From Rhynchonema sp. JSB1_4 (lineage: Eukaryota; Nematoda; Chromadorea; Monhysterida; Xyalidae), in the NCBI GenBank assembly GCA_030248065.1, contig JASAMV010004227.1:1-64000 (forward strand): a stretch of DNA of 64,000 nt, read 5' to 3'. How positions within the stretch are numbered: the first letter of the stretch is position 1; each line of letters starts with the position of its first letter. The position numbers and the translations under genes are program-made. Positions 25,431-36,346 of the stretch are shown here, in pieces. Below the pieces are notes generated by a model that worked only from the letters and a program-made list of their open reading frames with translations, ran no database searches and was not told the origin of the DNA.

Positions 25431-25825
25431 TGTACCACCCAAAAGGCGGGGCGGCAACCTACCTACTGTACCAGCCGAGCTAGGGGGGGGGGTCGTACCA
25501 CTGGGGGGGGGGTCATCTGGAAACCGAAATTTTTTATGTCTAAATACTGAAGAAAATGTGGCCTAAAACACTAATTTCGCGCGCAGCGCGCGATTTTTCG
25601 CCTATTTACAGACAAATATGCTAATTTTATGCAATTTTAAGCCAAAAATGAATGTTTTGGGTGAAAAGTTAGGTGGGGCGGCAACCTACCCCTACTGTAC
25701 CAGGGGAGGGGCGGCAACCTACCTACTGTACCAGGCGAGGGGCGGCAACCTACCTACTGTACCTTGGGGGGGGACCCCCCCCACCCCCCCCCCCCAGCCA
25801 CACCATTGCCCCCAAGTACTACCCT

Positions 25826-27158
25826 GGTGTGTCTAACGTCTCTTAACCCCATGTTTTACGAGGTGCAATCGAAAGATGACCTCGACAGGCCGGCGTGTGC
25901 AAAAAACCGCGTCTTGTAACTCGCTAAATCGCGAAATCTTGTGGGTTACTTTTCGAATTAAATCAATTTCCGGACACAAAACTCCAGGCGCTTTTGAGTG
26001 GGCGCTACTCACGTTTGGCGTTTTTCTGCTGAAACATTGCATGTTTAAGCGGGGCTCAGCCGCCTATACAATGCACGTAGACGCTCAACACACACCGCTC
26101 TGGCTGCTGGCTTTACTGTGGACACAATGAATGTTTCATTTAACACATAGAAGCTGGTTTGTGTGTGTTTCGCTTCGTAGCAGAGATCGGAAACGGGCCG
26201 CGATTTTGGAGTTGGTCGACCGGGCCGGGCCGGGCCGGAGATTTGGGGGGACCGGGCCGGGCCGGGCCGAGCAGCCCGGCCCGGTATGCCTAAATTTGAA
26301 CGAAATTACCATTTTTTGAACCAAAATTTTCAAAATTTTTGCGCTTCGCGCAATAACATTTCCTAGTTCTTGATCTTTTCAGTCATCGTTTTGAAGAAAG
26401 AAGCAGTAGCTACCCATACCCAGGCCTTTGCTTTGCAGCAATCAACCTACTGTGCCACCAAAAAAGCCTGCCTGCAATCAACCTACCTACTGTAGTACCG
26501 ACCGGCCGAGCTGGGGGGAGTCGTCCGGGAATTTATGTCTACATATTGATGAGAATGTACTCTTAAGCGCTAATTTCGCGCGTCACGCGCGATTTTTCGC
26601 CTATACGGAGTGAAAAATACCGATTTTAAACCATTTTGAGCAAAAATTATACCATACCTACTACACTACTGTACCAACCGGGGCGGCGACTTACGTACTG
26701 CATCAGGATGGCGCGTCAATCTACCTACCTACCCTTCCCCCCAGCCCCAGCTGTACCAACCAGTGAAAACAAGTATTCTGCAGAAAATTTTCGAATTTTT
26801 TTCAGCTTTTTGGACTTTTTTTAGTTTTCAGCCCTTGAAAATTGGCTGGCCGGGCCGGGCCGGGCCGACCTGCAGCCCTCCACCGGACCGGGCCGGGCCG
26901 GGCCGGACTTTTCGCCGACCGGGCCGGGCCGGGCCGGGCCGACTTTACCCGGCCCGTTTCCGATCTCTGCTTCGTAGCTTTTTTCAGTCAGCTCAGTCTG
27001 AATTTTGTGTCCGGAAATTGATTTTATTCGAAAAGTAACCCTCAAGATTTCGCGATTTAGCGAGTTAGAAGACGCGGTTTTTTGCACACGGCGGCCTTTC
27101 GGGGGCATCTTTCAATTCCGTCCAACAAAACATGGGGTTAGGAGACGTTAGACACACC
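25826..27158. mobile_element. 1.3-kb inverted-repeat element
   Basis: Terminal inverted repeats GGTGTGTCTAACGTCTC/T and its complement continue into arms of roughly 270 bp (GCGTCTT, TAACTCGCTAAATCGCGAAA, CCGGACACAAAACT) and on to GAGATCGGAAACGGG near the centre. The middle contains GGGCCGGGCCG blocks and a GCGCTTCGCGC hairpin. The target duplication is not clear. No transposase is visible. Confidence 0.75.
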
Positions 27159-27161
27159 CTT

Positions 27162-27500
27162 TAATTCACTGACCCGAACCTGAAAAATTGTTCCCAGAAA
27201 TACCCTCCAAAAACCCCTAAAAAAGGGTTTGAAAGGATGTTTTTTCGCTTGTAATCACATTTATTCGTGTCTATTCGTCAATAGGAGGCGTATTATGTGC
27301 TCTCTGAACGAACAACAAACGTGCATAAATGCACCTGTGCACCACTATCAAGCCTTAATACACTACAGTATAGGGGATGTTACTTAAGGGGGGGCTCTAT
27401 TCCGGGGGGGGGCTCTATTAATTCACTGACCCCTTTTTGGGGGGCTGTATTACGGGGGGCTCTATTCCGGGGGGGGGGGCTGTATTTAGGTTTTTACGGT
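27162..27500. repeat. Direct repeat, right copy
   Basis: Second copy of the segment at 25096-25430, with a few substitutions and one 2-bp insertion (GCTCTCTGAA against GCTCTGAA). Confidence 0.8.
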
Positions 27501-28627
27501 ATGATGACGTAAAGTTTTTATGGAAGATCTGCACCTAAAAACACTCAGTAATGACCAGTAGCAGTGTAGCACCCTGACAGAACTCCATTTTAGGGGTATT
27601 TTTTTGGAACATTTTTTGAGATTTTGGGCAGCGAAAAAATACAGCCCCCCAAAAATAGAGCCCCCCAAAAAAAATACAGCCCCCCTAAAAGGGGTCAGTG
27701 AAAAAATACAGCCCCCCCCCTTGTATTTTAGGTTTTACGGTACCTAGAGGATCGGGCCGGGCCGGGCCGGGTAACCTTTAACGGGTAACGGGTAAAATTT
27801 GAATGTGAATTTGAACCTCGGCCCCGACTGGACTGACCGAAACTCCGGCCCGGCCCGATTTTTTGGTTCAAAGAAAAAAAGGTCAAAAAAGCCAAAATTT
27901 ACAAAATTTTCTTGGGGAAACATGTTTATGTTTTTGTGATTCGGTTTCTGTGAACCGGGCTCGTTTGGGTCCCACATAAAATGTGCATATACTTTGCGCG
28001 AAGCGCGTTTTTCTTGGAAATTTTTGGTCAAAAAGGCGCTTTTGGCTGAAGTAGATTTGTGCATCGGGCCGGGCCGGACCGGACTTGCCCACCAGTGTTG
28101 GAGGTGGGGGGGTTTGGGGGGGGGGGTAGCCCCCCCCCCCCCCCAGTACAGTAGGTCTCCCCCCCTCGCCTGGTACAGTAGGTATCCCCCCCGATGTTTG
28201 GCATGGTACAGTAGGTATCCCCCCCGATTTTCACCCCGGTACAGTAGGTATCCCCCCCGATTTTGCCCCAAAAGTGCCAATTTTTGACCAAAATGGCCGA
28301 AATTAGTGCAAAATCAGTGTTTTTTACCTCAAATTACCCGAAATTCGCGCGCTACGCGCGCAAATACTACGTTTTCACACGATTCCACACATAATAAACA
28401 CATAAAAAATTTTCCCCCCCACACCCAACCCCCCCCCCCAACCCCCCCCCCCAAACCCCCCCCTAGGTACATAACCCCCCCCCCAGGCCATCGGCTCTGG
28501 TACAGTAGGTATCCCCCCCTCTCCGAGCGCGGTACAGTAGGTATCCCCCCCTCCAGAGTACCTCCAACACTGTTGCCCACCAGAGGTCGCACGCAACCGG
28601 GGCGGGTAGATGGGGGGAAGGGTGGTA

Positions 28628-29166
28628 GGTATAGGCAATCTAGCCGCTGATGTCACCGCCGCGAAATCTACAGTATACCAGAGGCTGAGATGTTCCACCG
28701 CTTCTCGACTTAGACATGAAGCGACATTTACGTAGTTCGATGTTTCAGGCTGCTTTTCAGCCACGCGGCTGAGCTGAGTGTTCTATACTCAGCTCTTGAA
28801 GTACAGTTTTACAACACAGGGAATTTTTCTTTGGGCCACAGTGTGAGATAGAGTTGCTCCACTAATTTCGACCAGCGTAAAAGATGTTCATTAGCTGTAG
28901 AGGAATAACTTTTACGCTGGTCAAAATTTAGTGGAGCAACTCTATCTCAAACTGTGGCCCAAAGGAAATTTCCCTGTGCTATAAAATTGTACCTCTTTAG
29001 AGCCATTCGGCTCACACAGTACTCAGCTGCGTGGCATAAAACAGCATGAAACATTGAACTAAAGAAAAATCGCTTTATGTATAAGTCGAAAAACGGTGTA
29101 ATGGCTCAGACTCTGGTATACTGTAGATTTCGCGGCGGTGACATCAGCGGCTGGATTGCCTTTACC
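28628..29166. mobile_element. Palindromic element enclosing a smaller palindrome
   Basis: Outer arms are AGCCGCTGATGTCACCGCCG followed by CGAAATCTACAGTATACCAG, with their complement at 29110-29163. The element encloses a MITE at 28814-28979. No coding sequence. Confidence 0.75.
28814..28979. mobile_element. MITE (GGGCCACAGTGTGAGATA family), copy 1
   Basis: Inverted arms CACAGGGAA..., TTTGGGCCACAGTGTGAGAT and AGTTGCTCCACTAATTTCGA pair with their complements. A diverged copy is at 41904-42055, with a similar AAAATTGTACCTCTTTA flank on the right of both. Confidence 0.7.
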
Positions 29167-29678
29167 TTGCAACCCCGGAGGGTACCTTGCATGATTTTTA
29201 TATGCAAAAATGGGTGTTTTTCGACCTCAAAACCCCAAAAATCGCGTGCTCCGCGCGCAAACCTCCATATAATAGGTATTTCAGGCAAATTTTCAGCCAA
29301 AATGCAAGAAAGTAACAATTTTTCGGCCAAATTTTCAGTATAATGCATGCAAAAAACACCCTTTTTTCGGACCTCAGGAGTACCTTGCAACCTCCCGGAG
29401 GCTGGGTAGGGGGTACCTTACAACCATCTGGATCCATCCCCCCCAAGGGTACCTTGCAACCATTTGCCTGCCACTACACTGCTGGGAAGAAATTTTTTTA
29501 GGTCGAAATTTTGATGAAATTGCACTCTAAAACGCTAATTTCGCGCGTAGCGCGCGATTTTTTGCCTATTTGGAGTGAAAAATACCTATTTTATACCATT
29601 TTGAGCCAAAAATAGCAACTTACTGTACCAGCCGCCGGGGCGGCGACCTACCTACTGTACCAATGGAGCGTCAACCTG

Positions 29679-29985
29679 GTCTAATTCTGGTATTGGGTAT
29701 TGGGTATTGGTTCACGTCTGGTATTGGTATTGGGTATTGGTATTGGGTTTACGCAGGTATTGGGCCAAAATCAATACCTGATGCCAAACGCAAAAACCCA
29801 ATACCAAACACAATACCAGGCACCAAACCCAATACCAAACCAATACCAAACCCAATACCTGACCCAATGCCCACTACCAAACCAATACTAAAACCAATAC
29901 TCAATACCAAGCCAATATCCTATACCCAACCAACCCAATACCCTATACCCAATACCAACCCAATACCAGAACCAATACCGGGAAC
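29679..29985. repeat. (TATTGGG)/(CCCAATA) repeat, inverted halves
   Basis: Runs of GGTATTGGGTATTGG up to about 29765 switch to CCAATACCAAACCCAATACC from about 29785 to 29980, so the array folds back. A further same-family run lies at 30748-30865. Confidence 0.85.
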
Positions 29986-30730
29986 AAGTGTAGTTCCTGG
30001 GGGGAGGGGGTCCCCCCTCGGATACGTCTGTTCCCCCTCCATGGAACGCCTGTCCCACTGTTCCCCCTCCGGGTACGTCTGCTCCCCCAATTTTTACCTA
30101 AAATTTTGGCCTAAAATATGTATTTTTAGGCATAAAATGAGTGATTTTTACGTCGTCAAATTTTTTTCCTAAAAGGGGCAAAAATGAGCCAAATTTTGGA
30201 CCTCAAAAAATGACTTTTCTCCAAATTTGGGTCCTCCCCCCTATACTTGCGGGCCGGAAAAAAACCGTTTTTTCCCGACGTTTTTATTTTTCCGGAAATT
30301 TTTCCAATTCCAAGTGGCAACTTTTGAAAAAAACGGTTTTTTTCCAAAAATTTCGGAGATATGTTCTAAGGTTGCGAGAGTATGTTGTCAAAACCAATGT
30401 AAATCGGTACTAAACAGTTCAAAATGAGCACTTTCTAATCTCCAAGTGCATTTTTAGCCTGTTTCAGGCCATTTCCCGACGAAATTTTCTCCAAAATAGG
30501 CGTTTTTGGACCATGGGTATCCTTAAGTACTGGAAAAATATCTGAAAAAAAAACGGTTTTTTTTCGGAAAAAAACGGTTTTTTTTCAAAAATATATTTTG
30601 CGGAAAAATACGCAAGTATACTCCCCCCTTCCGGGTCCTCCCCCCCCCTTCCCCCAGGTGGGTACGTCTGTTCCCCCTCCGAAAAAAAGGGGGTGCCGCC
30701 TGTTCCCCCTCCGGACCAGGAACTACACTG
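29986..30730. mobile_element. hAT-type non-autonomous element (CAGTGTAGTTCC family)
   Basis: Ends AAGTGTAGTTCCTGG and CCAGGAACTACACTG, with flanking 8-mers CCGGGAAC (29978-29985) and CCGGAAAC (30731-30738) that differ at one base. Inside are C/G runs and TTTTTCCGGAAAA-like hairpins. A shorter relative with a perfect duplication is at 32368-32724. Confidence 0.7.
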
Positions 30731-30747
30731 CCGGAAACGGGAACCCA

Positions 30748-30875
30748 AGTGGTATTGGTTTGGTATTGGGTATTGGTCTGTGCCTGGTATTGGTATTGGG
30801 TCTGATTTTGGTATTGGGTATTGGGTATTGGTCCATGCCTGGTATTGGTATTGGGTCTCAAAACAGGTATTGTGC
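30748..30875. repeat. TATTGGG repeat
   Basis: GGTATTGGTTTGGTATTGGG and similar units, single orientation, continuing the array interrupted by the element at 29986-30730. Confidence 0.8.
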
Positions 30876-32282
30876 CCATGCCTAATTGCGACCACTGGGC
30901 CAAATTTTTACCCGATTTTTTTCATAAATTTTGCGATTTTTATGAATCAATTTTTGGTGAAAAAATGATTGCTGTCAATGAAAAAGTAGTCAGGTAGACA
31001 AGTAAGTACGGGTCACGTCACTTACTTGCCGAATCCGTCAGAAATTTTAGTATTTTTGACAAAAAATCACTATTCTTTCAGCAAAATAAGTCACTTCAGA
31101 TTTAAGCTTCTTGCCGGAGTGCCCGGCTCGGACCGGCCCGAGGCCGGGTTTGCGCCAGTAGGTAGGTCGCCGGCCGGCGGCTGGTGCAGTAAGTTGCGAT
31201 TTTGGGCTCAAAATGGTATAAAATCGGTATTTTTCACTCCAAATAGGCGAAAAATCGCGCGAAATTTGCGTTTTAGAGTACATTTTCGTCAATATTTAGA
31301 CCTAAAAAATTTTGTTCCCCCCTAGCTCGGCCGGCACAATGGGTATGTTGCCGCCCCACATTTTTGGTGGAACAGTAGTTTGCCGCCCCGCCATGGTAGC
31401 TACACCGCTGTTGCGACATCCGGTCAAAAAAGTCAATTGTACAAATTTTCTTGGGGACGCATGCTTATGTTTTTGCGATTCGGTTTCTGTGAACCGGGTC
31501 CATTTGGGTCCCACACAAATGTGCATATACTCTGCGCGAAGCACACTTTTTTGGAACTTTTTGGTCAAAAAGGCGCTTTTGGCTTGAAATTTGAGCCCGG
31601 ACCGGGTCGGGCCCAGAGGTCAGGATCGGGCCGGGCCGCGATTTTGTGACTTATCGACCGGGCCGGACCGGGCCGAGGGTGCCTGCCCGGTCGGGCCCTG
31701 CACGTCAAAGGTTCAAGCCAAAACCCGCAATTCAGTGCACAATTTTCAAAAATTTTGCGCTTCGCGCATAGTTCATCATCATATTTTCCTTGTAAGATTC
31801 TCTTGAGCTCTAATTATGAAACGATTATTGCAAACAAAAAATTTCACATCTTTGCCTTTTTGGTCTTTTTCACTGTTCGACAGCTAATACCAGGGCCGAC
31901 CACCCCCCCCCCCGTAATTTTTGTCACTATGGTTGAAGACGGAAACTGCTCAAAACGTCCGGCCCAAGTTATGGTATTGTGCCGCTTTTATTTTCCAAAT
32001 CAATTAAAAACCCCTCTTTTGGGGCATTCCCCTTCATTATTCAGCATTATCCAGTAGTTCAGCAAGCGCTATGTTTTAGTTTGTGTTCTGTTTTACGGCT
32101 CAGTTTTATTATCTTCTGGATCTCGACTTCAGTCTTCAAAAAAGAACCGTGCTTGCTTTCAGCTTACATTGGAAACGATCCCCGTTTTCAAAGACTGACG
32201 ATACCAAGTTGTGGTTGTGTGTGTTGACAACGGTTGAAGCAAAAACGTTTATCCGATAAAAAAATCACAATCAGCACAAATA

Positions 32283-34711
32283 ATGTCTGAACAAGACTCT
32301 GGAGCGCCGCCACAAGGAGGATCGGTTTGTGTTTTGTGTTCTCGTAAATAGTGATGGTGGGGGCAATCAGTGTAGTTCCTGGTCCGGAGGGGAACAGGCG
32401 GTCCCCCCTTTTTTTCGTAGGGGGAACAGACGTACCCACCTGGGGGGAGGGGGATAACCCAAGTTTGGAGAAAAGTCGTTTTTTGAGGTCGAAAATTTGA
32501 CTCATTTTTGCCCCTTTTTGGAAAAAAATCTCAATAAAAAGGGTATTTTGGCGATTTTCGACGACATTGACCTAAAAATCACTCATTTTATGCCTAAGAT
32601 GCCTGTTTTATGCCTAAATTTGCCTATTTTAGGCAAAAATTGGGGGAGCAGACGTACCCGGGGAGGGTGAACAGTGGGGCAGGCGTACCCGAGGGGGGAC
32701 CCCCTCCCCCCAGGAACTACACTGGGGGCAATAACAATACCGGTTTTTTGACCCAAGCCAGACAAACCCCAACACCACACCACCCAACCTCGATACCCAA
32801 TACCTTAAATCAGACCAAACATGTTTATTTGAAAGGTGGCCGTCGAAAATCCCGAAAAAAAAATCCCGAAAAAAAAATCCCGAAACGAAAAATCCCGAAA
32901 AAAAAATCCCGAAAAGCAAAAATCCCGAAAAAATCCCGAAAAATAAAAAGGTGTAGAAATGGACCAAATTTTTTTGTCAGAAGTTGGCATTCATGTAGTT
33001 GGTGCTCGGGCTTGCATTCAGGGTTAGGCTTAGGCTTAGGCTGCCAGCCAGGAAGACCTGTTCATACGAAGGAAACATCAATAAAAAAACACATGCTCAG
33101 GCTTTATTTCAGGCTTAGGCTTAGGCTTAGGCTGCCAGCCAGGAAGACCTGTCCACGTAAAGGAACTATCCACAAAAATACAACGCGCAGGCCTTCATTC
33201 AGGGTTAGGCTTAGGCTTAGGCTGCCAGCCAGGAAGACATGACCGAACGAGAATTTCAATATCTTGAGCCCCAACTGATCCATTGCCCAAATTATGGACT
33301 CCAACTACATGAATACCCCTTTCTGCACCTTAAACTTTGTATTTTCCCTCAATTTCATTTTTCGGGATTTTTGCTTTTCGGGATTTTTTTTTCGGGATTT
33401 TTATTTTTCGGGATTTTTTTTTCGGGATTTTTTTTTCGGGATTTTTTTTTCGGGATTTTCGACCCCACCCATTTGAAAATGGGTGGCTCGTTGTTTGCCA
33501 AAAATCTAGTGGCTCATTCTTAAGCACTGGCTGCCTGAAATTATAGGGACTCTAAATATTTCATACCACCTGAAGTTTCATAAAATTTTGGGCTTTGAGA
33601 GTAGAAAAATAGGGCAAAGCGAAATATTAGGTGACACATAATACCTGGTCTGGTGGGTGAAGCTGAAGACCCAACCCAGAACCCAAGAACTGAAACGAGG
33701 ATCATCTTGGCTACTTTTGTCCACTCTGCTTTTTGCCCAAAACTGCATTTGTGTCTGGCAGTCACTACTAGTCTATAGAAATTATTTGTGCAATCATTTG
33801 AAATAATCACTACATTCCTGTGTTTCTTGGATCGTGAAACTAAGTGATATTTCTCAAAAAATCTAACCAAAAATTCCCCAGCCTACCTGAACAATCTTTC
33901 TAGGCCGAAGACCAGCCTCCACCCGCGGTTCGTTCGTGTGACGTACTTTGTTTGGCCACGTGCTACATGCTTCTTGTCTGTTTTCTGACAATGCGATCAG
34001 CAGTTGCACACTTGCATTTTTCTGCGGGAAAACAAACACACCACATTTTGCACAAATTTTTCCCAATTTCAGGGTGAAGAACAAGCGCCGGCGCCGGCTG
34101 GTGGCGGAGGGGGAGGCGGAGGCGCCGATGCACAGCCAGCTGGTGAATACATCAAATTGAAAGTGGTCGGACAGGACTCGAACGAAGTGCACTTCCGTGT
34201 CAAAATGACGACCAGCATGGCCAAATTGAAAGTTGGTCACCTGGTTGGGTTGGTCTTTGTTGGGGTTGAGGCCACTCTTTTTTCACGTACTTTTCTTCGG
34301 GCGCGCTTTACAGTTTATGCTGTTCGGATTTCAGAATTTTGGAGCAGTTAGTACTTTTTGAAAAGACAAATGTCCCAGAAAAAAACGCTGATTGATAAAT
34401 AGAAAAACTCAGGTGCATGTTCTGCTACATAACACGAAATCTGATTTTGTTGCGTTATCAATTGTCTTTATATCCAACGTTCACACGCCCAGTGTTTGCA
34501 GCGTTCGTACGCCGACCGAATCGGCCAATCATCGAACTCGCTGCGATTTCTGTTCGACGGACGACGAATCAATGACGAGGACACGCCGAAATCGATGGAA
34601 ATGGAAAACGATGACGTCATTGAGGTAAATAAGTTGATTTTCTCGTAGTTTGTATTAATCTTTCTTTAACTTTCTATGCAGGTCTACACAGAACAGACGG
34701 GTGGCAGATAA
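32283..34711 (+). CDS. SUMO: SUMO (small ubiquitin-like modifier)
   Basis: Post-translational modifier conjugated to lysines of mainly nuclear proteins. Exons 32283-32324, 34073-34231, 34502-34624 and 34682-34711, all introns phase 0, encode 117 residues. The flexible N-terminus [14 protein letters not shown] is followed by a Pro/Ala/Gly8 stretch, then the ubiquitin fold: [61 protein letters not shown]. The mature C-terminus is the diglycine; only one residue (Arg) must be removed by the SUMO protease. The start is chosen because MSEQ fits SUMO N-termini and the GTTTGT donor keeps phase 0. The polyglycine tract in the N-terminal tail is unusual. Intron 1 (1.75 kb) holds two transposons and TTAGGC repeats. 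A poly(A) signal lies at 34826. Confidence 0.95.
32368..32724. mobile_element. hAT-type element in SUMO intron 1
   Basis: A 357-bp element with ends CAGTGTAGTTCCTGG and CCAGGAACTACACTG and a perfect 8-bp duplication GGGGCAAT (32360-32367 and 32725-32732). It starts 43 bp after the exon 1 donor. Same family as 29986-30730. Confidence 0.85.
32817..33487. mobile_element. Inverted-repeat element with TCCCGAAA arms and TTAGGC core
   Basis: The left arm (ATTTGAAAGGTGG, GTCGAAAATCCCG, then repeated AAAAAATCCCGAAAA) pairs with the right arm, repeated TTTTTCGGGATTTT and GACCCCACCCATTTGAAAA. Between the arms are three 90-bp units carrying telomere-like repeats. It lies in SUMO intron 1. Confidence 0.75.
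33021..33240 (+). repeat. Three 90-bp units each containing (TTAGGC)3
   Basis: TTAGGCTTAGGCTTAGGC starts at 33024, 33115 and 33204. Each run is followed by TGCCAGCCAGGAAGAC and preceded by TCAGG. TTAGGC is the nematode telomere unit. Confidence 0.9.
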
Positions 34712-34825
34712 TTGGCTACATTTGTGTTAGATTGAGTATCAGTTTGGTTGGCAAAATCGGTTGGAATCATGTACTGTTGATGTTTGGGTGGTCTTCTTGG
34801 GCAGGGAGCAGCGCTAACAGTTTTT

Positions 34826-34831
34826 AATAAA
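34826..34831 (+). promoter_or_regulatory. Poly(A) signal AATAAA for SUMO
   Basis: The first AATAAA, 115 bp after the SUMO stop codon. Confidence 0.6.
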
Positions 34832-34930
34832 GGAAAAACAGGTAAAAAGAAGCTGTTTAGTAGAGTGATGCGGTTGGCACGCGCTGCTTGCTGTACTCAA
34901 GCTTGAAAAAAGGAGCATATTTGCACTTCT

Positions 34931-35014
34931 TAGGGCGCGCCCATGTAGGCCGGGGCCAGGGCCTCGGACATTGATTATTTTTCATGGCCCCGGCCTGGCC
35001 TACATGGGCGCGCT
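34931..35014. repeat. Long GC-rich perfect hairpin
   Basis: GCGCGCCCATGTAGGCC and GGGGCCAGGGCC at the left pair with GGCCCCGGCC and GGCCTACATGGGCGCGC at the right across an AT-rich loop of about 20 bp. It lies 100 bp beyond the SUMO poly(A) signal. The remainder of 34832-36346 shows no gene, only CT runs near 36090. Confidence 0.8.
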
Positions 35015-36346
35015 CTGTTCGGTTCTGGCAGAAAAACCTGCTCTTTTTTCAACTTTTTGTTTTCTCGAAATATACTGTGACTTGAACTTGAACATTACGT
35101 AACTCAATTCGCCATGCTAAAACATACACAAACTACGATCATGTATTCCGATTATTGTTGTTCTTCAATTTTTAATGAGGCATGTTTGGGGCGGCTTGTT
35201 GTTCATGGAATCAAACAAGTGGGTAACTTCTAGACATTCGAATTATATAAGAAGATGAAGCCACAAGCCGCTGCTGTTGATGACAATACTGTACTCTGTA
35301 ATCACTGTCCTTATTCGCTTTGTGAAATTTTTTTGGGTGTCCGGGTGGGCTTTTTAGCCAAATAATTCGGATTGGTCTGGTTGATGTGAACATTGAATTC
35401 CATTTTTTTGTAATGTTTGCCGGTATTTGTCTGATCTAGCTAATTATTTTTAGACAGCAGTTCATCACTGCAACAACTTCTGTATCTTGAATTTTTCGTG
35501 CGCAAAATTTGTTTTGTGTTTAACTAATCGCATCAAACGTTAGCTAGTTATGGCATATTTTTGCGCGGGAAGCAACACCGGTCTTCTGGGTTCTGACAAA
35601 ACTGCTTTGTGGTTGATTGGTCAGTGGATGGATCACCAGTTATTTTGCACTTTTTGAATCCAAGATTGTGTACAGTTTTTTAAGTATTTTTAGTGTTGTT
35701 TGAACGAGTTTTTAGTGTTTCTTCTTCCTGTGTGCGTATATCCAATTTATCTCCATTGCGGAACTGAATGTTTTTTGAGTAAGTAACGTGTCGTAGTCTG
35801 GCCTCGGTGGAAAAAGCAAGTAAACGAGATCACCTCCCTTAGAAACTGTATCCTGCGTTTTTATGCACCATGCTCATTCTTGTCGTATTCATATGCTTTT
35901 TCAAGAACCGGATAAAAGTCAGACATGCGCATATTCACCAGAAACAGGCTAGGTTATTTGAGTTTGATGTTTTTTGTCTTCCGTCGTGAGCTTCGCATTC
36001 CTTTCGTGGTCCTTCTTCATGTGCTCTGTTTCTGCTTGTTTGCAAGCGCGTGTGCTTGTCTTTTGTCTGCGGTATTGTGCTGTTATCTGTTCTCTCTCTC
36101 TCTGTGTCTCTGATGTGTGGGGTACGTTGTCGCGTTCATGGCATTGACTGCAGAATGTCGCAGGCATGCTTTTCTGATGTCGTGATTCGTCGGGACCTGG
36201 TCCGGAACGGTGCATCACCGCAGGCAAGGAGCACTTGCTGAAACTGTTGGAGAATGGGTATGTAAATGCACAAAGTTGCGTGTGGGGATGCCGAACTCCA
36301 GTGTGACGTTTGCAGCAAGTGGGTTTCAAAAAGGGTTAGCCCGGAT

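Larger units (their letters stand above)
24200..32260. repeat. Composite transposon island with G/C homopolymer runs
   Basis: About 8 kb without a gene. It mixes blocks of GGGGGGGCTCTATTAATTCA and its complement, GGCGGCAACCTACCTACTGT, GGTACAGTAGGTATCCCCCC, GGGCCGGGCCGGGCC and hairpins of the type TTTCGCGCGTAGCGCGCGAT. Several hAT-like ends (CAGTGGTGTAGCTACC near 24990 and its complement near 31390) show that it is built from nested non-autonomous elements. Distinct parts are listed separately. Confidence 0.75.

Noticed and set aside
32457..32467. ACCCAAGTTTG, identical to 11 bases of the nematode spliced leader SL1
   Set aside because: It lies inside a hAT element whose relative at 30215-30235 contains the same CCAAATTTGGG theme. 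No GT donor, Sm site or SL RNA structure follows.
24000..33000. Autonomous transposase
   Set aside because: Despite many hAT-type ends, no frame with RNase H-like, BED or DDE motifs is visible; the elements all look non-autonomous.
33021..33240. Chromosome end or fusion point
   Set aside because: Only nine or ten TTAGGC units, interrupted every 18 bp and enclosed in an inverted-repeat element within a gene intron.
33639..33705. Minus-strand signal-peptide-like exon ([16 protein letters not shown]) with a GT donor
   Set aside because: No downstream coding exon can be found in the transposon-filled region below it; probably chance.
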